Shown piece by piece: positions 50,840 to 63,375 of a stretch of DNA of 64,000 nt. Made by a program: the position numbers and the translations under genes. The notes beneath the pieces are model-generated. The model worked only from the letters and a program-made list of their open reading frames with translations. It was not told where the DNA came from and made no database searches. The stretch's first letter is position 1; each line of letters begins with the position of its first letter. The stretch is from NCBI GenBank assembly GCA_963995525.1, contig OZ023205.1, forward strand, positions 50,434,681 to 50,498,680, written 5' to 3'. The DNA is from Escarpia spicata (Eukaryota; Annelida; Polychaeta; Sabellida; Siboglinidae).

Positions 50840-53440
50840 TTAAACCGCAATTTTTAGGCGTATTTCGTAACTAAGATCCTTCAGATTTGGTATCATTTTA
50901 GTTGCTCTCCTCTGCACTCTTTCTAGCATATCTATGTCCTTCCTGCGATATGGCCTCCACGCTTGAATACAATATTCTAAATGAGGCCTAACTATTGTTT
51001 TGTACAGCGGTATTATTAGCGCTTTTTCCTTATACGTTATGTTTCGCCTAGTTAATCCAAGGATTTGATTTCCCTTTGAAGCTGCAATTCCGCACTGCTC
51101 TGAAATCTTCATATCAACACTAACGGTTAACCCTATGTCCTTTTCTTTTACAGTAGTACTTAGTACAGTACCCCCCCATTGTATATTCTACTTCTTCGTT
51201 CTCATGTCCTATGTGGAGGCATTTACATTTCCCAAAATTGAACATCATTTGCCACTTTTCAGACCATTTGATCAACCTGTCAAGATCATCTTGTAAATGC
51301 TGTCTATCTCCATCACTTTTAATCCTTCTAAACACTTTTGTATCATCCGCAAATTTCAACACCTTGCTTGTTATTTCATCATCCAAATCGTTGATGTATA
51401 TTAAGAATAATATAGGACCTAATACTGATCCCTGTGGTACCCCACTCAATACCGATTTCCAGTTTGAAGCCTCCCCATCAACTACTACACGTTGTCTTCT
51501 GTCAATCAGCCATTATTCTATCCAGTTTATTATACCATTTCCTATGCCATGGGCCTTTAGTTTAAGCAGTAATCTTTGATGTGGTACTTTGTCAAAAGCT
51601 TTTTGAAAATCTAAGTAGACGATATCTACTGGTGATCCCTCATCTACCCACTTAGTGATGTCTTCCAAAAAACATAACATATTTGTTAAGCATGACCTCG
51701 CTTTAAAAAAACCGTGTTGAGATGGGTTTATCAAGTTTTGTTTAACAAGAAAATCCACCATGTGATCTTTAATTAGTCTTTCTAATAATTTACAAATCAC
51801 TGATGTTAAACTCACTGGTCTATAGTTCTCCAACTTGTTTCTCGAACCTTTTTTGAATAACGGTATAATGTTTGCTTCTTTCCATTCTAAAGGAACCACT
51901 CCCTCTTCTAATGACAAGTTGAAAACTGTTGCAAGTGGTATGCTAATTTGTTCTACAATTTCCAATAGTAGTTTGGGTGGAATACCATCCACTCCAGGTG
52001 ATTTATTATCCTTCATAGCCCTTATTTTCTTAGCTACCATTTCCGGGGTTACAATTAATTGTCCTAAATAGTCTGAATCTGCCCCCTTGAACTTAGCCTC
52101 TGGTATTGGCAGTGAACTAATATCTTCCCTGGTAAACACTGAACTAAAGTACTCATTCAGGTCTTCTGCCATTATGAATCCCTCTGATATTATATTTCCA
52201 GCACTATCTTCTAGAGGACCGACCTTATCTTGAACTTTCTGTTTGCTTCAAACATACGCATAAAAACTCTTGCTGTCATGTTTTATATTACTAGCTAATT
52301 GTTGTTCATAGCTTCTCTTTGAATTTCTAATTTCAGCTGTAGCTTGGTTAAGTGCTTCTTTATAATTGTTGTAGTCTTCATCATTTCCAGTACATCTATA
52401 TGACTTCCACATCATTTGTTTATACTTAATTTTTCTAATGGCTTCTTTCGATAAGTGTTTCTTTTTGGACCGTTTTCCTTTTTTTTTAAGGGTACAAATT
52501 TATCGATTATGCACTTAATTTCACTCTTTAATATATTCCAGCATTCTGTTGCAGTCTTATTTTTCAGTGTCTTATTCCAGTCTATCTTTGCTAAATATTT
52601 CCTCATGTCCTTATACCTTCCTTTGTGGAAATTTCTCCTATACTGCTTTTTGCTATTCCTTTCTGATTTTACTTCGATGGTAAAATGTATCTGGTTGTGA
52701 TCGCTACTCCCCAGTGGCTCACATATCTTGACATTCTCAACTAAATCATTCTGTGAGGACAAAACTATGTCTAACACATTCTCACCCCTGGTTGGTTCTA
52801 GCACATGTTGAGAAAGGAATGTATCTTGAACTAAAACTAAAAACTTGTGGTCCTCTCTCCCCATACTCTGTAGAGATTTCCATTGTATATGCCCATGGTT
52901 AAAATCCCCCATAATAATACAGTCCCGTTTGCTTACTTCCCTTATAGCGTTTTGTATTTTTTCATTCTCTTCTATGCTTATGTTTGGACTTCGATAAACT
53001 AACCCAACTGTTAACGTTGAGTTTCCTGTAACTATGTTACACCAAATAGCTTCTTTGCAATCTGCTTCTCTTTCTAATTTTATTTCATAAGCCTGAATAG
53101 ATTCTTTAATATATAAAATAACTCCACCTCCCTTTCTTCCTATTCTATCTTTTCTAAACATTACATATCCTGTCAGTCCCAATTCAGCATCTGATATATC
53201 GGTGGTGGTCCAGGATTCGGTTATACCTATTATATGAGGGTCAATATCTTCTACCATAATGTTTAGTTCATTTCTTTTGTTTACTATACTCCTTGCATTT
53301 AAAAAAACACATTTATATCCAGCTTCAGAAGAGTTTTCCAGACTGTTATTTGTTGATTTATTTGTGCTGTTTTTATCTATGCCTCCATTTTCAGGCTTTT
53401 CTGTGAGTCCCCCCTGCGAATCTAGTTTAAATAGATGCAA
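50840..53440 (-). pseudogene. CR1-like ORF2: AP endonuclease and reverse transcriptase
   Basis: Endonuclease blocks in order: LNARSIVNKR, GITESW, RKGGGVILYI, GLVYRSP, IIMGDFN, GSSDHNQ. RT blocks: KSPGVDGIPP, NYRPVSLTSV, QHGFFKARSC, YLDFQKAFDKVPH, SGVPQGSVLGP, KFADDTKVF, LERVQRRATK. Lesions include a frameshift near 52412, an in-frame stop near 52245, a stop at about 51511 and frame breaks near 51170 and 51110. All catalytic residues can be read across the breaks. Confidence 0.88.
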
Positions 53441-53449
53441 CCTGTCCCA

Positions 53450-54641
53450 CTGTCAACAGATTGCAGCAGATTCTCTGAGAAAACTGCTGCCCCCTTTCCA
53501 CTAAGATGGAGGCCATCTCTCATGTACATATCTTCCCTCCCAACAAAGTATCCCCATCAATCTGTGAATCCCACCCCCTCTTCTTCACACAACTGCTCAG
53601 CTAGTGCATTGATCGCCATCCTCTTGCAGTTTCTATACATTGCCCCCTTTCCTCCCATTACTGGCAAAATTCCTGACAAAATAACCTGTTCGACTCTCGT
53701 CTTCTTTAGCTTCCTCACTAACTGTCTATACTTCTGTACTATCGCAGTTGTTCCCTCCCTGTCTGCATTATTTGTTCCTACATGTACCAGTATAGACCCC
53801 CCTTGCCATGTCCCAATACCTTCTCTACCCTGTCAGTTACATGTTCAATCCTAGCCCCCGGTAAACAAACAACGATGTCCTTCCCCTCGCTCAGTGTCTT
53901 GTCCGTCTTTCTCATAATGGAGTCACCCATAAACACCCTCTCTTTCCTCATTGCCCCCTCAATCACTGCCTTAGAATAGCTCCTTCTTCGGTTTGCATCT
54001 TTCTGGTTGTTGTCTTTCCCCCCTGCCGTCTTCTCTCCTGTCACATTCTCTTCCGATCCATTCTTTCCTGTCGCTTTTTCTCTTGTCACCTTTCCTCCTG
54101 TCAGCGTCCCTTTTATCGACTTCTCTTCTATCACATTTGCTCTCACTTCCTTTTGTCCCTTCTTCTTTCGTCCCGTCTCATTTTCCTCTCTCCTCTCTCG
54201 TTCCATCTTCCCTCCCTCCTTCTCTACAGTCACTTTCTTCCCTGTCACCTTCACGCTTGTCAAGTTTTCTGTTGTCGATTTTCCAATTTCTACCCCTCCA
54301 ATCACCTTCTCTCCTCTCAATCTCCTTTCCTCAGTTTTCTTGCCACTGCTATTCTCCTTCAGTCTTGCAGTATCCTCACCTCTCTCCCTGTCGTCTCTCT
54401 CCATTCGACCTGCCTCCTTGCTAATTCCCATCTCCATTCCCTTCACAATATCTGTCAACCTAACTAACTCCTTCTGCAAACACTCCACCTTCCAACATCC
54501 ATTGCACTGAAAGGTGAATCCTTCCTCCATGGTTTCTGCCCGTGACTTTCCACACCCGGACAATGCAAAATCTACCCAGCTGTGGCAGTGATCGCACACC
54601 AAGTGTCGCTTTGCCTTGACTTGCCGCTTGCAAGGCGCCAT
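53450..54641 (-). pseudogene. CR1-like ORF1: zinc-finger-like start, charged middle, esterase-like end
   Basis: Starts MAPCKRQVKAKRHLVCDHC with a CxxC-type cluster (CDHCHSW, CNGCW) suggesting a PHD-like finger. About 150 Lys/Glu/Gly-rich residues of degenerate VTGEK-like repeats follow. Then comes VFMGDSIMRKTD, matching block I (GDS) of SGNH esterases, and, after a frameshift near 53800, RDGLHLSGKGA-like sequence matching the D-x-x-H block. ORF1 esterases are known in the CR1 group. Disabled by a frameshift. Confidence 0.75.
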
Positions 54642-56651
54642 ATCCCGATCAGAATTTATTTAATTACTTAACTAACTTAAAGGGTTAACAAAGTTCTGTA
54701 TTTTACAAACGCATATTTTTTCCTAAATGTTATATTACTAATTCAATGATGATAAAACTGTTTTAACGGTGTCTGAAGTACATTTACCAGGCGGGAAATA
54801 ATTTATAGATTTAGTTACGTCGTAACGTTGCTGCCGCGCGCAGACCGCCGTAGTTGGCAGAAGCCGACATGTCAACGGTTGGCGACCCGTCCCCGGCCGC
54901 GCGTCTTGCATAATTCAGTTTCGAAAACTCGCAATTTATGGTTAAAATAGATGTCACATAGATACAACAACACTTCTGAAATGTCATTAATATTCCGTTT
55001 ATCAACCTGCACCATAGATTTACCGGAGAGCCAGTTACAGGTTTTGAAAATTGTCACCGATCTGAATCGGCTAACGTTCGATGACTTGGTCTTGGAAGAC
55101 TGCCGAGTCTGCGTGGGTTAGGTGTAATCATGGTTAAAACTATATACTTATTGAAATAACAGGTAGCGATACAAAGTCTATTATTTCCAAAGTTCATGAA
55201 ATATAATCCGAGAGTGGAAGCAATGTGTACGTCGACCAAACTGAACGATTGTGTGAAATACAGCCTCGATCAGCGATGGCTGATGCGGAGTCTGTCTTAC
55301 GCGTATGGCAGAGCTAGGTCGGTGCGCTCAGCGGATGACCCTGGTAACGCAGGCACTAAACTCGGTCGAACACTGACGTACAACACACTGGCGGCGGAAC
55401 GACAAGACGCCGACACACTAATACAATTGGAATGCGCGCGTTTGCTAGCGAACATCATTTACGTACAAATTTCCTCAAATAAAAAGTTTGCAATGTTGCA
55501 CTCGTGACTATTTAATATAAATTTTCACTTGTCCGCCGGATAACCATGTCGAGTCATTTTACTTGTCCGGGCCAAAAATCACTTGTCCCGGACAAACGGA
55601 CAAGTGCTATTTCGAACGCTGCAATATATATGTGAGAAATTTGGTTCATGTTATCATCATACATAATTTTATTCATGATATTAATTATCATGATGAGTCA
55701 TGCTTTAAAATGTTCTTCACTTCTTGTAACTTATTTGACAGGCAGATGCAATATGATGAAATCGTTGGTACAGTCGTCATGAAAATTATGTCAATTAATA
55801 TATCTATCATTACCTGGTTTGAATGAACCATGAACTTAAGTAAGCGATATCCCCCAGATGTTTGATGACTATATACAGTTGTATATATTCATGAATTGTA
55901 CATGTGAATTACATCAATGTATATAAAACAAATCACACAAAGAGCATAGCCAAAAATTGATAAACACCTCCATGATTGTATGATGGTCTTGGACTCTGTG
56001 ACTGTAGGATACCAGTCTAGGCATAGTCAAATGTTCCAATAGGGGCATAGTTCAAACAAGCCGAAACTGTACCCAGCAACCAGCATAGGCTAATGCCAGC
56101 AGCTAGGAATACGCCACAGCTCAAAGCACATTTTAAACACGGATCTTGCAGCCTTTGACAATAATTAGATAGTGCGAGTCAGAATAAAATGTTAAGTTAC
56201 AGGCCTGCAACATGAGTGGCGACACACAAATCTTAGTCATGCTATGGCATTATAGCTGTAGGGACACTGATTTTCCTTTTCCAAAAAAGGCAAATTCCAT
56301 TTCAATCGACGTATTTTCCGTTTCAGGAAAAGGCAAATTCCGTTTCAAACGATGTATTTTCTGTTTCAGCAAAAAACAAATTCCATTTCAAATCACAAAT
56401 TTGTTGTGTTAAATCACTCATTTTCCGTTAAAAAATGGCATACTAGGTAAAGAAGACCATTTCTGTTAAGAAAATAAATATTAATTTGAAAAAAATATAT
56501 TCTGTGAAATATCGAAAATATCACTAAATAATACTGTTTTACTGTGTGGTTAACTTTTTTTAACAACAATTTGTGCACTATTTGCAACACATTAACAACC
56601 GTACATAATAAATTTAGATAATAAAATAATTCTGTCACACAATTACATATA

Positions 56652-59600
56652 ACGTAAATTCTGTATTTGTAGCCGTGGCTTTAATTACAGGAGTGTGTAG
56701 CCGAAATGATAACGATGACGGCAAACTTGGGGTGCGGCTTTAAATATATTAATCTGCTGAAAATATTGTCAAAATTTGCTCACTGGGTTGTTGGTAGTAA
56801 CGCTTATAATAAGTGAAAAACTTATACACAAAAAACGAAGTCAGATGTATCAGTAAAACATTGTATTACAACTGCCACTGGTGCAAAAATTATAATTACA
56901 CAACACATAAAAACCTGTGTCCATAAACTGTTCAGAAACAAAGATCAAAACATGTGAAAACATTAAAATCCATCATCATCGAAGTCACTTTCATCGTCAC
57001 CGTTGAAGAATGCCATGCCATTCCGGCGGTGTCATTCCATGTATCTGTGCCGCACGCACACTGGGCAAACATCTTCACATATGATGACATCATCCATTTC
57101 ACAACTAAAAATCCTCCAAATTCACTTTCATTGTCGCTATCAAAGAACGCTGCCTGGAACGGTATGGCGGCGTCATCCCGGGTATCCGTGTCTGGGCCAT
57201 CGGCATCGTGGACCGTGGCCGTGCACAAACATTTTGAAATTTTAATATAAACCTGGATCTCACCAGAAGGCAATACATCAAATGAGATTGATTACATCTG
57301 CATTAGTAGTAGATGGCATACATCTCTACAGGACGTACGAACCTATAGAGGGGCAGACGTTGGCTCTGACTACAACCTTGTGATTGGCAAGATCCGCTTG
57401 AAGTTAAAGAGAGTCAAGAAGGTGAAGACGGTCAGGCCATACGTGACACATAACTTAAAGAACACAGACATATCAAAACAATTCTACGAGGAAACTAAAA
57501 ACAGATTCCAAGCGCTACAACACTTAACCGACTTAGAAGAGCAATGGCAGATATTCCTTCAAGCTGTAAAGGAGCGCGCGAATGTAGTGTTAGGAAGGAG
57601 AAGAGGGTCCAACAGAGAACAGTGGATTACTGGAGACTCGTGGAAACTGATTGATAAAAGGAAGGATACGAAGAACAGAAGAGATCAAGCAGCTAGAAAC
57701 CTCCAAGGCTCCAACAATAGAGATATCAGATGACGAATACAGGAAACTGGACAAGGAAGTAAAAAAGAGCTGTAGGACAGATAAGAGGAAATGGTTAGAA
57801 GAGAAAGGTAAAGAAGCGCAAACAGCAGCAGAATGGAATGACTCGAAAACGCTGTTTAGGATTGTGAGAGAGCTAACTAGCACAAAAAGCAATCCCAACA
57901 TACCAATAAAAGAAAAAAGATGGCAGAGTGCTTCTAACAAGCGAAGAACAAGCCACGAGGTGGATCGAACACTTCTGAGAAATACTAAATCAACCAACAC
58001 CTACCACACTCTTCAACTTCGAACAGGAACCAAACACAAAAGAGCTCGATGTCACCACCAATGATATCACCAGGGCAGAAGTCTTCCAAAGCCATCGATA
58101 GCCTCAAGAACAACAAGGCAGCGGGCCTTGATGAAGTATCGGCCGAACTATTGAAACATGGCAAGGACGGGGTTGTAGACGAGTTAACCTACTTGTTCAA
58201 TCTGATCTGGTCTGAGGAGGAAGTCCCTGATGATTGGAGACGAGAAGTGATCATGACGTTACCAAAGAAGGGGTGCCTGAGCGACTGCAATAACTGGCGA
58301 GGAATAACACTAATGTCAGTACCTGGAAAGGTGTTCTGCAGCGTGATCCTAAACCGGCTGAAGACAGCAGTTGACCCACACCTCCGGGAGAAACAAGCTG
58401 GTTTTCGAAGAGGAAGGTCATGCTGTGAGCAGATCTTCACATTGCGAAACATCACCGAGCAAAGCAGAGAGTTCAATGTACCTCTTTTAGTCAACTTCAT
58501 TGACTTTCAGAAGGCTTTCAACAGTGTCCACAGAGATTCGCTATGGCAAATCCTGAAGCTATACGGAATACCAAGCAAATATTTAGACATTTTCAAATCA
58601 CTCTACCGAAACACTAACTGCTGCATCAAGTCCAATGATGGCCACACAGACATGTTCGATATAGAGACAGGTGTACGTCAAGGTTGCATCCTGTCCCCTT
58701 TCCTCTTTGTTATTGTTATTGACTTCATCATGAGGAAGATGATGAAAGGTCCGAAATGTTGAGTTAACTGGATAAATAATAGGTTGACAGACCTTGATTT
58801 TGTCGATGACATTGCACTGCTCAGCCACACGGCAGATATCCTGCAAGAGATGACCAATAATTTAAACGACAATGGAGAGATGGTCGGATTACGAATTAGC
58901 TATGAGCTGGTGATGGATCTGACCCCCACATTGTGATCGGTCAGCATGACGCACAGTGCGTTGAGAACTTCCCTTACCTCAGAAGCTACATCTCTAGGGA
59001 AGGCGACGCGGAAGTAGATGTGCGAGCGAGGATAGGCAAGGCATCAGCAGTGTTCCAAAGACTACGTCCAATATGGTCCATTACCACCATCAGAAACAAC
59101 AGCGATATATGACTGTGAAACGTGGAAGAATACGGCGAGGATATAAACAAAACTAGACATTCCACCGGCGATGTCTCCAGTTCATATTGGGCATATCATC
59201 GAGAGAGCACATCACCAATGAAGTAGTGATGAGGAAGGCAGGTCTGGATAGCCTGCATGACATAGTTAAGTCTCGACGAAGGTGACTAGTGGGACATATC
59301 CTACGCCTACCAAGAGAGAGAATAGCACATGTAGCAATGGAATGGATGCCTGAAGGTGGAAACAGAAGGAGAGGAAGGCCGACTAAGACCTGGCGCAAGA
59401 CATTTAAAGAAGATCTGGCAGAAATGGAAATTACCTGGAATGATGCCAAAGAAATTGCGAAAGACCGTAATAGATGGAGAAAGTCTGTCGTCCGATGTCC
59501 TGAAAGGAACAGGAAGAACTAAGTCTAAGTAAGTTTGCACTGGAGTAAATTGCACTTGCCCTGGTACAGATACAGTGTTATAATCTCATGTGCCTGGGTC

Positions 59601-60072
59601 AACTGTCTGGAACTGGAAGAAATAGGTCAAACCACAAGATTACATCCATTCTCACGCAGCTTTCTCATGGCTGCGCTGCATTCTCACGGCTGCAGAAACT
59701 AGAATTATTACATTGTAATTACCAGCTGTCAATCAAATACCTTTTAAGTCAACACAGCTGGTACAACTGCATTGAACCAACTCTAGTCTTTTCAATGCAG
59801 TTATAACATCGAAGTGATATGTGATTCTACATAAAATAGCATAGAAAGTTATGACTTTCTTTATGGAACCGACCTAATTTCTTCCTAACTGTGTGTGCTA
59901 TGGAAGTATGTCAAACGCAGGACTAAAATGGTTGTGGCTCAAAGTCCAGGTGCGGCTTTAAATAAGGTTTTTGCCTGTAACAAACTGTACGGAGAAAAGT
60001 AGGGGTTTAGGTCAAAAGTTGGGGTGCGGCTTTAATTAGGGGTATGGCTACAAATACAGAATTTACGGTAAA
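56652..60072. mobile_element. Nested DNA transposon with taaattctgtatttgtagcc ends
   Basis: Inverted ends cgtaaattctgtatttgtag (56654) and its reverse complement (ending about 60070) are both followed inward by ggctttaatta-like sequence. A ggtgcggctttaa motif recurs at 56731, 59950 and 60022. An RTE-like LINE is inserted inside. A minus-strand frame at 56932-57273 contains Asp-rich repeats but no identifiable transposase. Confidence 0.7.
57250..59522 (+). pseudogene. RTE-like LINE, 5'-truncated and frameshifted
   Basis: Begins inside the endonuclease C-terminus (EIDYICISSRW, then VGSDYNLVIGK). RT blocks follow: NNKAAGLDEVSAELL, NWRGITLMSVPGK, KQAGFRRGRSC, LVNFIDFQKAFNSVHRDSLW, GVRQGCILSPFLF, and after a stop at 58762 DLDFVDDIALLSH. 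The C-terminus ends RRGRPTKTWRKTFKEDL..DRNRWR, a typical RTE/BovB-type ending. Frame breaks occur near 57733, 58050, 58762 and beyond. Confidence 0.87.
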
Positions 60073-60529
60073 TGACTGGTTGTTTCTAATGCAGCAGTGC
60101 TTAATATATACGTTAGCAAATGTAAATTATACAAGCAATCATATTAACAGCATTGAATGATTAAATCACTGTTTGCTGTTTCATTAATAATTTTTTTCAA
60201 CTATAACATTTTTATCTAGTGCTACATATGACACCATCCAACGAAATTTTTTAGAACTACGAAACGCAGACTATCTCACTTTGAGCCAGTGTACCCTGTT
60301 ACTCCTTCGCGTTTTTAGTTAGAAACTGGAATATGTACACTTATGCGTGTACTAATGATGTGACAACTACATTTAATTAGCAACATGTCTTCCATGCTGT
60401 TAGTGGACAGCCAGACGATCGCGAAACGGTTTATGTTAGCGCATTCTGCGCATGTCCCTGTTTACGTTGGTTGACAGGAGGTAGCACAGGCGCCATGACA
60501 CTTTGCAACGATAAATAATAATAATAATA

Positions 60530-60600
60530 TATTTTATTTGGTATAGCGCCACATCCAGTATTGTTCGTGGCGATTCACAACATATTAAAATACATAAAAA
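60530..60600 (-). repeat. Retroposon 3'-tail-like sequence
   Basis: ataataataatatattttat followed by ttggtatagcgccacatcca resembles SINE/LINE tails that end in a (TTATTA)n run, in inverse orientation to the tail at 8820-8870. Confidence 0.35.
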
Positions 60601-61112
60601 TCGTAGAATTGCAATAAATGTATGTTAATTTAAAATCAATATTAGTGGTAAAGAATAAAATAAATAAATACATACATATTGAATAATGTAGAATTTCTAA
60701 ATAAACAAGTAAATAAATATCAGTTATTCATCAAAATTAAATAATATTAATAATAATCAATCTAGCACAATAACTATATAAAATTAATAATAATAAATAA
60801 TTTAGTAAAACATTTGATATAAAATAGTTTACGATATTATGCCTGTCATAAATCCATAAAAATAAATAAACATTGTTGCATATCAAACAGTTTGTTTCAA
60901 AACATCTCCAGTTAAGGCATTATAGATGAAACAGGCGGTGCTTGTGCTCTTTTTCCGTGATCACGGAAGATCCTTTCGCACGATTTTGTCTGTTTTTTGT
61001 GATCACGCAATTTCCGTTTGAAAAGGCAAATTCCGTTTCAAAATGCAGACTCCGCAAATTATTCCCGTTTTCCGCGATCGCGGAAAATCAGTGTCTCTAT
61101 AACTATCTAATG

Positions 61113-62425
61113 AGGACAATTTTGGCCTGCTGAAAGTATGGTGTATACCAAGTACTCACAGACACAGTGAGGTTTAGACTAGGCTAGGCCCTAGGGGAGT
61201 TTCTGTTGTGACTTGTGTTTGACTATAGTCTATCTCTATGCCTACAGGCTACATACACACGACAAGAAAATTTGGGGTGGATAAAAATTCGCGGCACTGA
61301 AATCTTGTGTTCTAATGCTCTTAGCCTATTTTAATACACTGTGTGGTCTCGCACTAATTCATGTGACACACGAACAATTTACATAACGTAGCTAGGACCT
61401 ACGCTTCTTCGACTAGATTTGGATTTCGCCGGTACATTTTCGTAAGTACTTCACTCAACGCAACTTTTGTAACAGTTTGTTTGCAGAAATTGGAAAGAAT
61501 ACGATATAAGTACAATGAGGAGTATGGCACATCACGAAGCTAGATTAGACTTCCACATCCGGTAACCGGTGTACGCAGACCAGCGGCAACGCCAGTAAAA
61601 GTCCAAGACCAACCTGGCTCCATCATCCATGCCACTGCCCAGGCCAAGGCAAAACAGACAAATACACGCCAAATTACTGCATGCTGTCTTTATTGGTTCA
61701 GTTAGCTAGCAAGTATAACTCCCACTGTTTAACTTGTTCCACTTACCAATTTCAGAGTTTAAAATGTAGCAACACAACAATGTAAATAAACTATTGAACG
61801 GACCGTGCTACGGTAAGTTTATCTCCCGTCGTTCCATATTGTTTTTCATGACGTCATGGTAACCAGCGAACACCAACCGACATTGTAAAAAGTAATCGTA
61901 TTGGCTGGCTGGTTTCAGACCAACCAATCAAGTAGTGTTACTTATTTCGTGTTCGTTGGGTCCTGTCCATAACAACACACTTTGCTCGGAGCAAACATCA
62001 AAAGTAACGAAATGAGCTTCAACGAAACAAAATTTACGTGATGTAACGAATCAGCTAATAAATGATGAATGATACTTGTCATTTATATTAATAGTTTGAT
62101 ACATCAGGTTAATTTGTCGAAGAAAAACGAAATAAGGTAAGACGTATTTTTGAAGTGCGCGATATGCGAATGTTATGCTTGGATCCAACATGGCGCCAGG
62201 CGCAACTGACACACTAGCTAGTTGCACCGTTAAAATGTTAAAGTTCTTCATTTAATAATATTTGGTCATGATCTTTTAAACCAAATTAAGAATAAGCCTT
62301 ATAAGGTAGCTCGGTATCGGGTACACCCGGTAACGTTGGAAATGAACGGCACAACAAATACAAATTATAGGTAAAGTCTAAAGATGAAATAAAAATATGG
62401 CAATTTTTTTTTAATTTAATGAGCT
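61113..62425. other. Intergenic sequence, nothing recognised
   Basis: No coding or repeat signal that I can support. Confidence 0.5.
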
Positions 62426-62429
62426 AGGC

Positions 62430-63375
62430 AATCACGTGGTATCGTGGCGTCACATATGACCTATACTCGCATAAGGGCGACCCTTTCCATGCATTCAAAG
62501 CAGGATAGCTTTTGGGTCGAAACGAATGCCAGAATTTGTTATTGTGCAATATTCCAATGTAACACAAACACTAGTCATCATAGAGGAACAAGCAGTTATC
62601 TTACAGAGTTACGCCACGGTTCCACATGAATCTAATTTTATTCAAAACAATGAATGCGAATGGGCCTACAAGTCGACTAGGTTTCGCCAAGCTTCGGCTC
62701 GTTTTCAGAATAAATATATCGAATGCAACCAACAGGGGATAATCTACACCAATAAACATACATAGCAAACATATATATTGTATCCAGCTACTGAAAGTAA
62801 CATGTATAATCTCGTAATATCACTAGAATATCGATATAAGAAGGAGGAGTTGTGCAATTTATCATAACAAATCGGTCAGTGAATTTCCGTCGATGTAGCT
62901 AGCTCAGTTGGTAGATGCATTCGTTTCTTGTCATTTATTTTACAATCGGGCAACGCCGGTTCAATCCTGATTTTTGCACTGTTTGTAAATATTTAAACAT
63001 ATTTTGTAGTAATTATTTATTCGCCACAAAAATGAAAATATAGTAATTATATATAACAAAGTTTCTAAGTTTTATTTATTTAGACAGATCACAATTTGTT
63101 TTCACATATATAATTACAATATATTACTGTACAATATATATATAATATACAATTAATAAATTATATATCCATTACATTTGTTTGGATAAATAAAATTGAG
63201 AAACATTGTTATATATAATTACCATATTTTCATTTTTGTAAATATTTACAAACAGTGCATCGTAGTATAAACATGATTTGGTTTATATTACTCTGTGAAA
63301 ACATAAAAACAAAAAGTGTGGAAAGGGTCGGCCTGATGCGAGTATAGGTCCAATATGTGACGTCACATCTCGGCA
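62430..63375. repeat. Snap-back inverted repeat enclosing a SINE-like head
   Basis: Outer arms gacctatactcgcat / ccctttcca at 62440-62500 are inverted at 63310-63370. Inner arms tgcactgtttgtaaatattt (62976) and its inverse (63237-63256) continue through atgaaaatat and aattatatataac. The centre is very AT-rich. Confidence 0.75.
62893..62975 (+). repeat. tRNA-like SINE head or tRNA pseudogene
   Basis: tagctcagttggtagatgca is a good A box and ggttcaatcct (about 62958-62968) a good B box, but the anticodon arm is replaced by T/A-rich sequence and the acceptor stem does not pair. Confidence 0.6.

Larger units (their letters stand above)
50465..54660 (-). mobile_element. Nearly complete CR1-like LINE retrotransposon
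   Basis: ORF1 begins at 54641; ORF2 spans about 53440-50830. The 3' end, after the RT, reads through gacgggcgggatacac to ctgggtggcaatcttg. Several stops and frameshifts inactivate it, but all modules are recognisable. Other copies lie at 13790-16620 and perhaps 45985-46013. Confidence 0.9.
46160..55620. mobile_element. Large DNA-transposon-like region bounded by acttgtccg subterminal repeats
   Basis: The left edge (46172-46245) and right edge (55530-55608) carry several copies of acttgtcc/cggacaagt in both orientations. The extreme ends are loosely inverted (cagcaatagaaata on the left, cagcgttcgaaata read inward from 55622). The arrangement resembles hAT elements with subterminal transposase sites. 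No transposase was recognised, and the target duplication is ambiguous (caata on both sides). The interior contains the CR1 LINE. Confidence 0.5.
56248..61112. mobile_element. DNA transposon with gacactgattttcc inverted ends, containing nested elements
   Basis: Left end cattatagctgtagggacac then tgattttcc (56248-56276). Right end, read inward, is cattagatagttatagagac then actgattttcc (61112-61082). Subterminal ttccgtttca repeats occur at 56280-56430 and 60950-61080. No own transposase was seen. No clear target duplication. The interior holds the element at 56652-60072. Confidence 0.72.

Noticed and set aside
53993..54510. Plus-strand Ser/Pro/Phe-rich frames
   Set aside because: Antisense shadows of the Lys/Glu-rich ORF1 of the CR1-like LINE.
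46779..54690. A piggyBac element with ttaaccct ends (46782 and inverted near 54680)
   Set aside because: Only about a dozen end bases agree, and the subterminal sequences differ.
56932..57273. Transposase C-terminus of pogo/Tigger type on the minus strand
   Set aside because: Asp-rich stretches are suggestive, but no DDE block or helix-turn-helix could be read.
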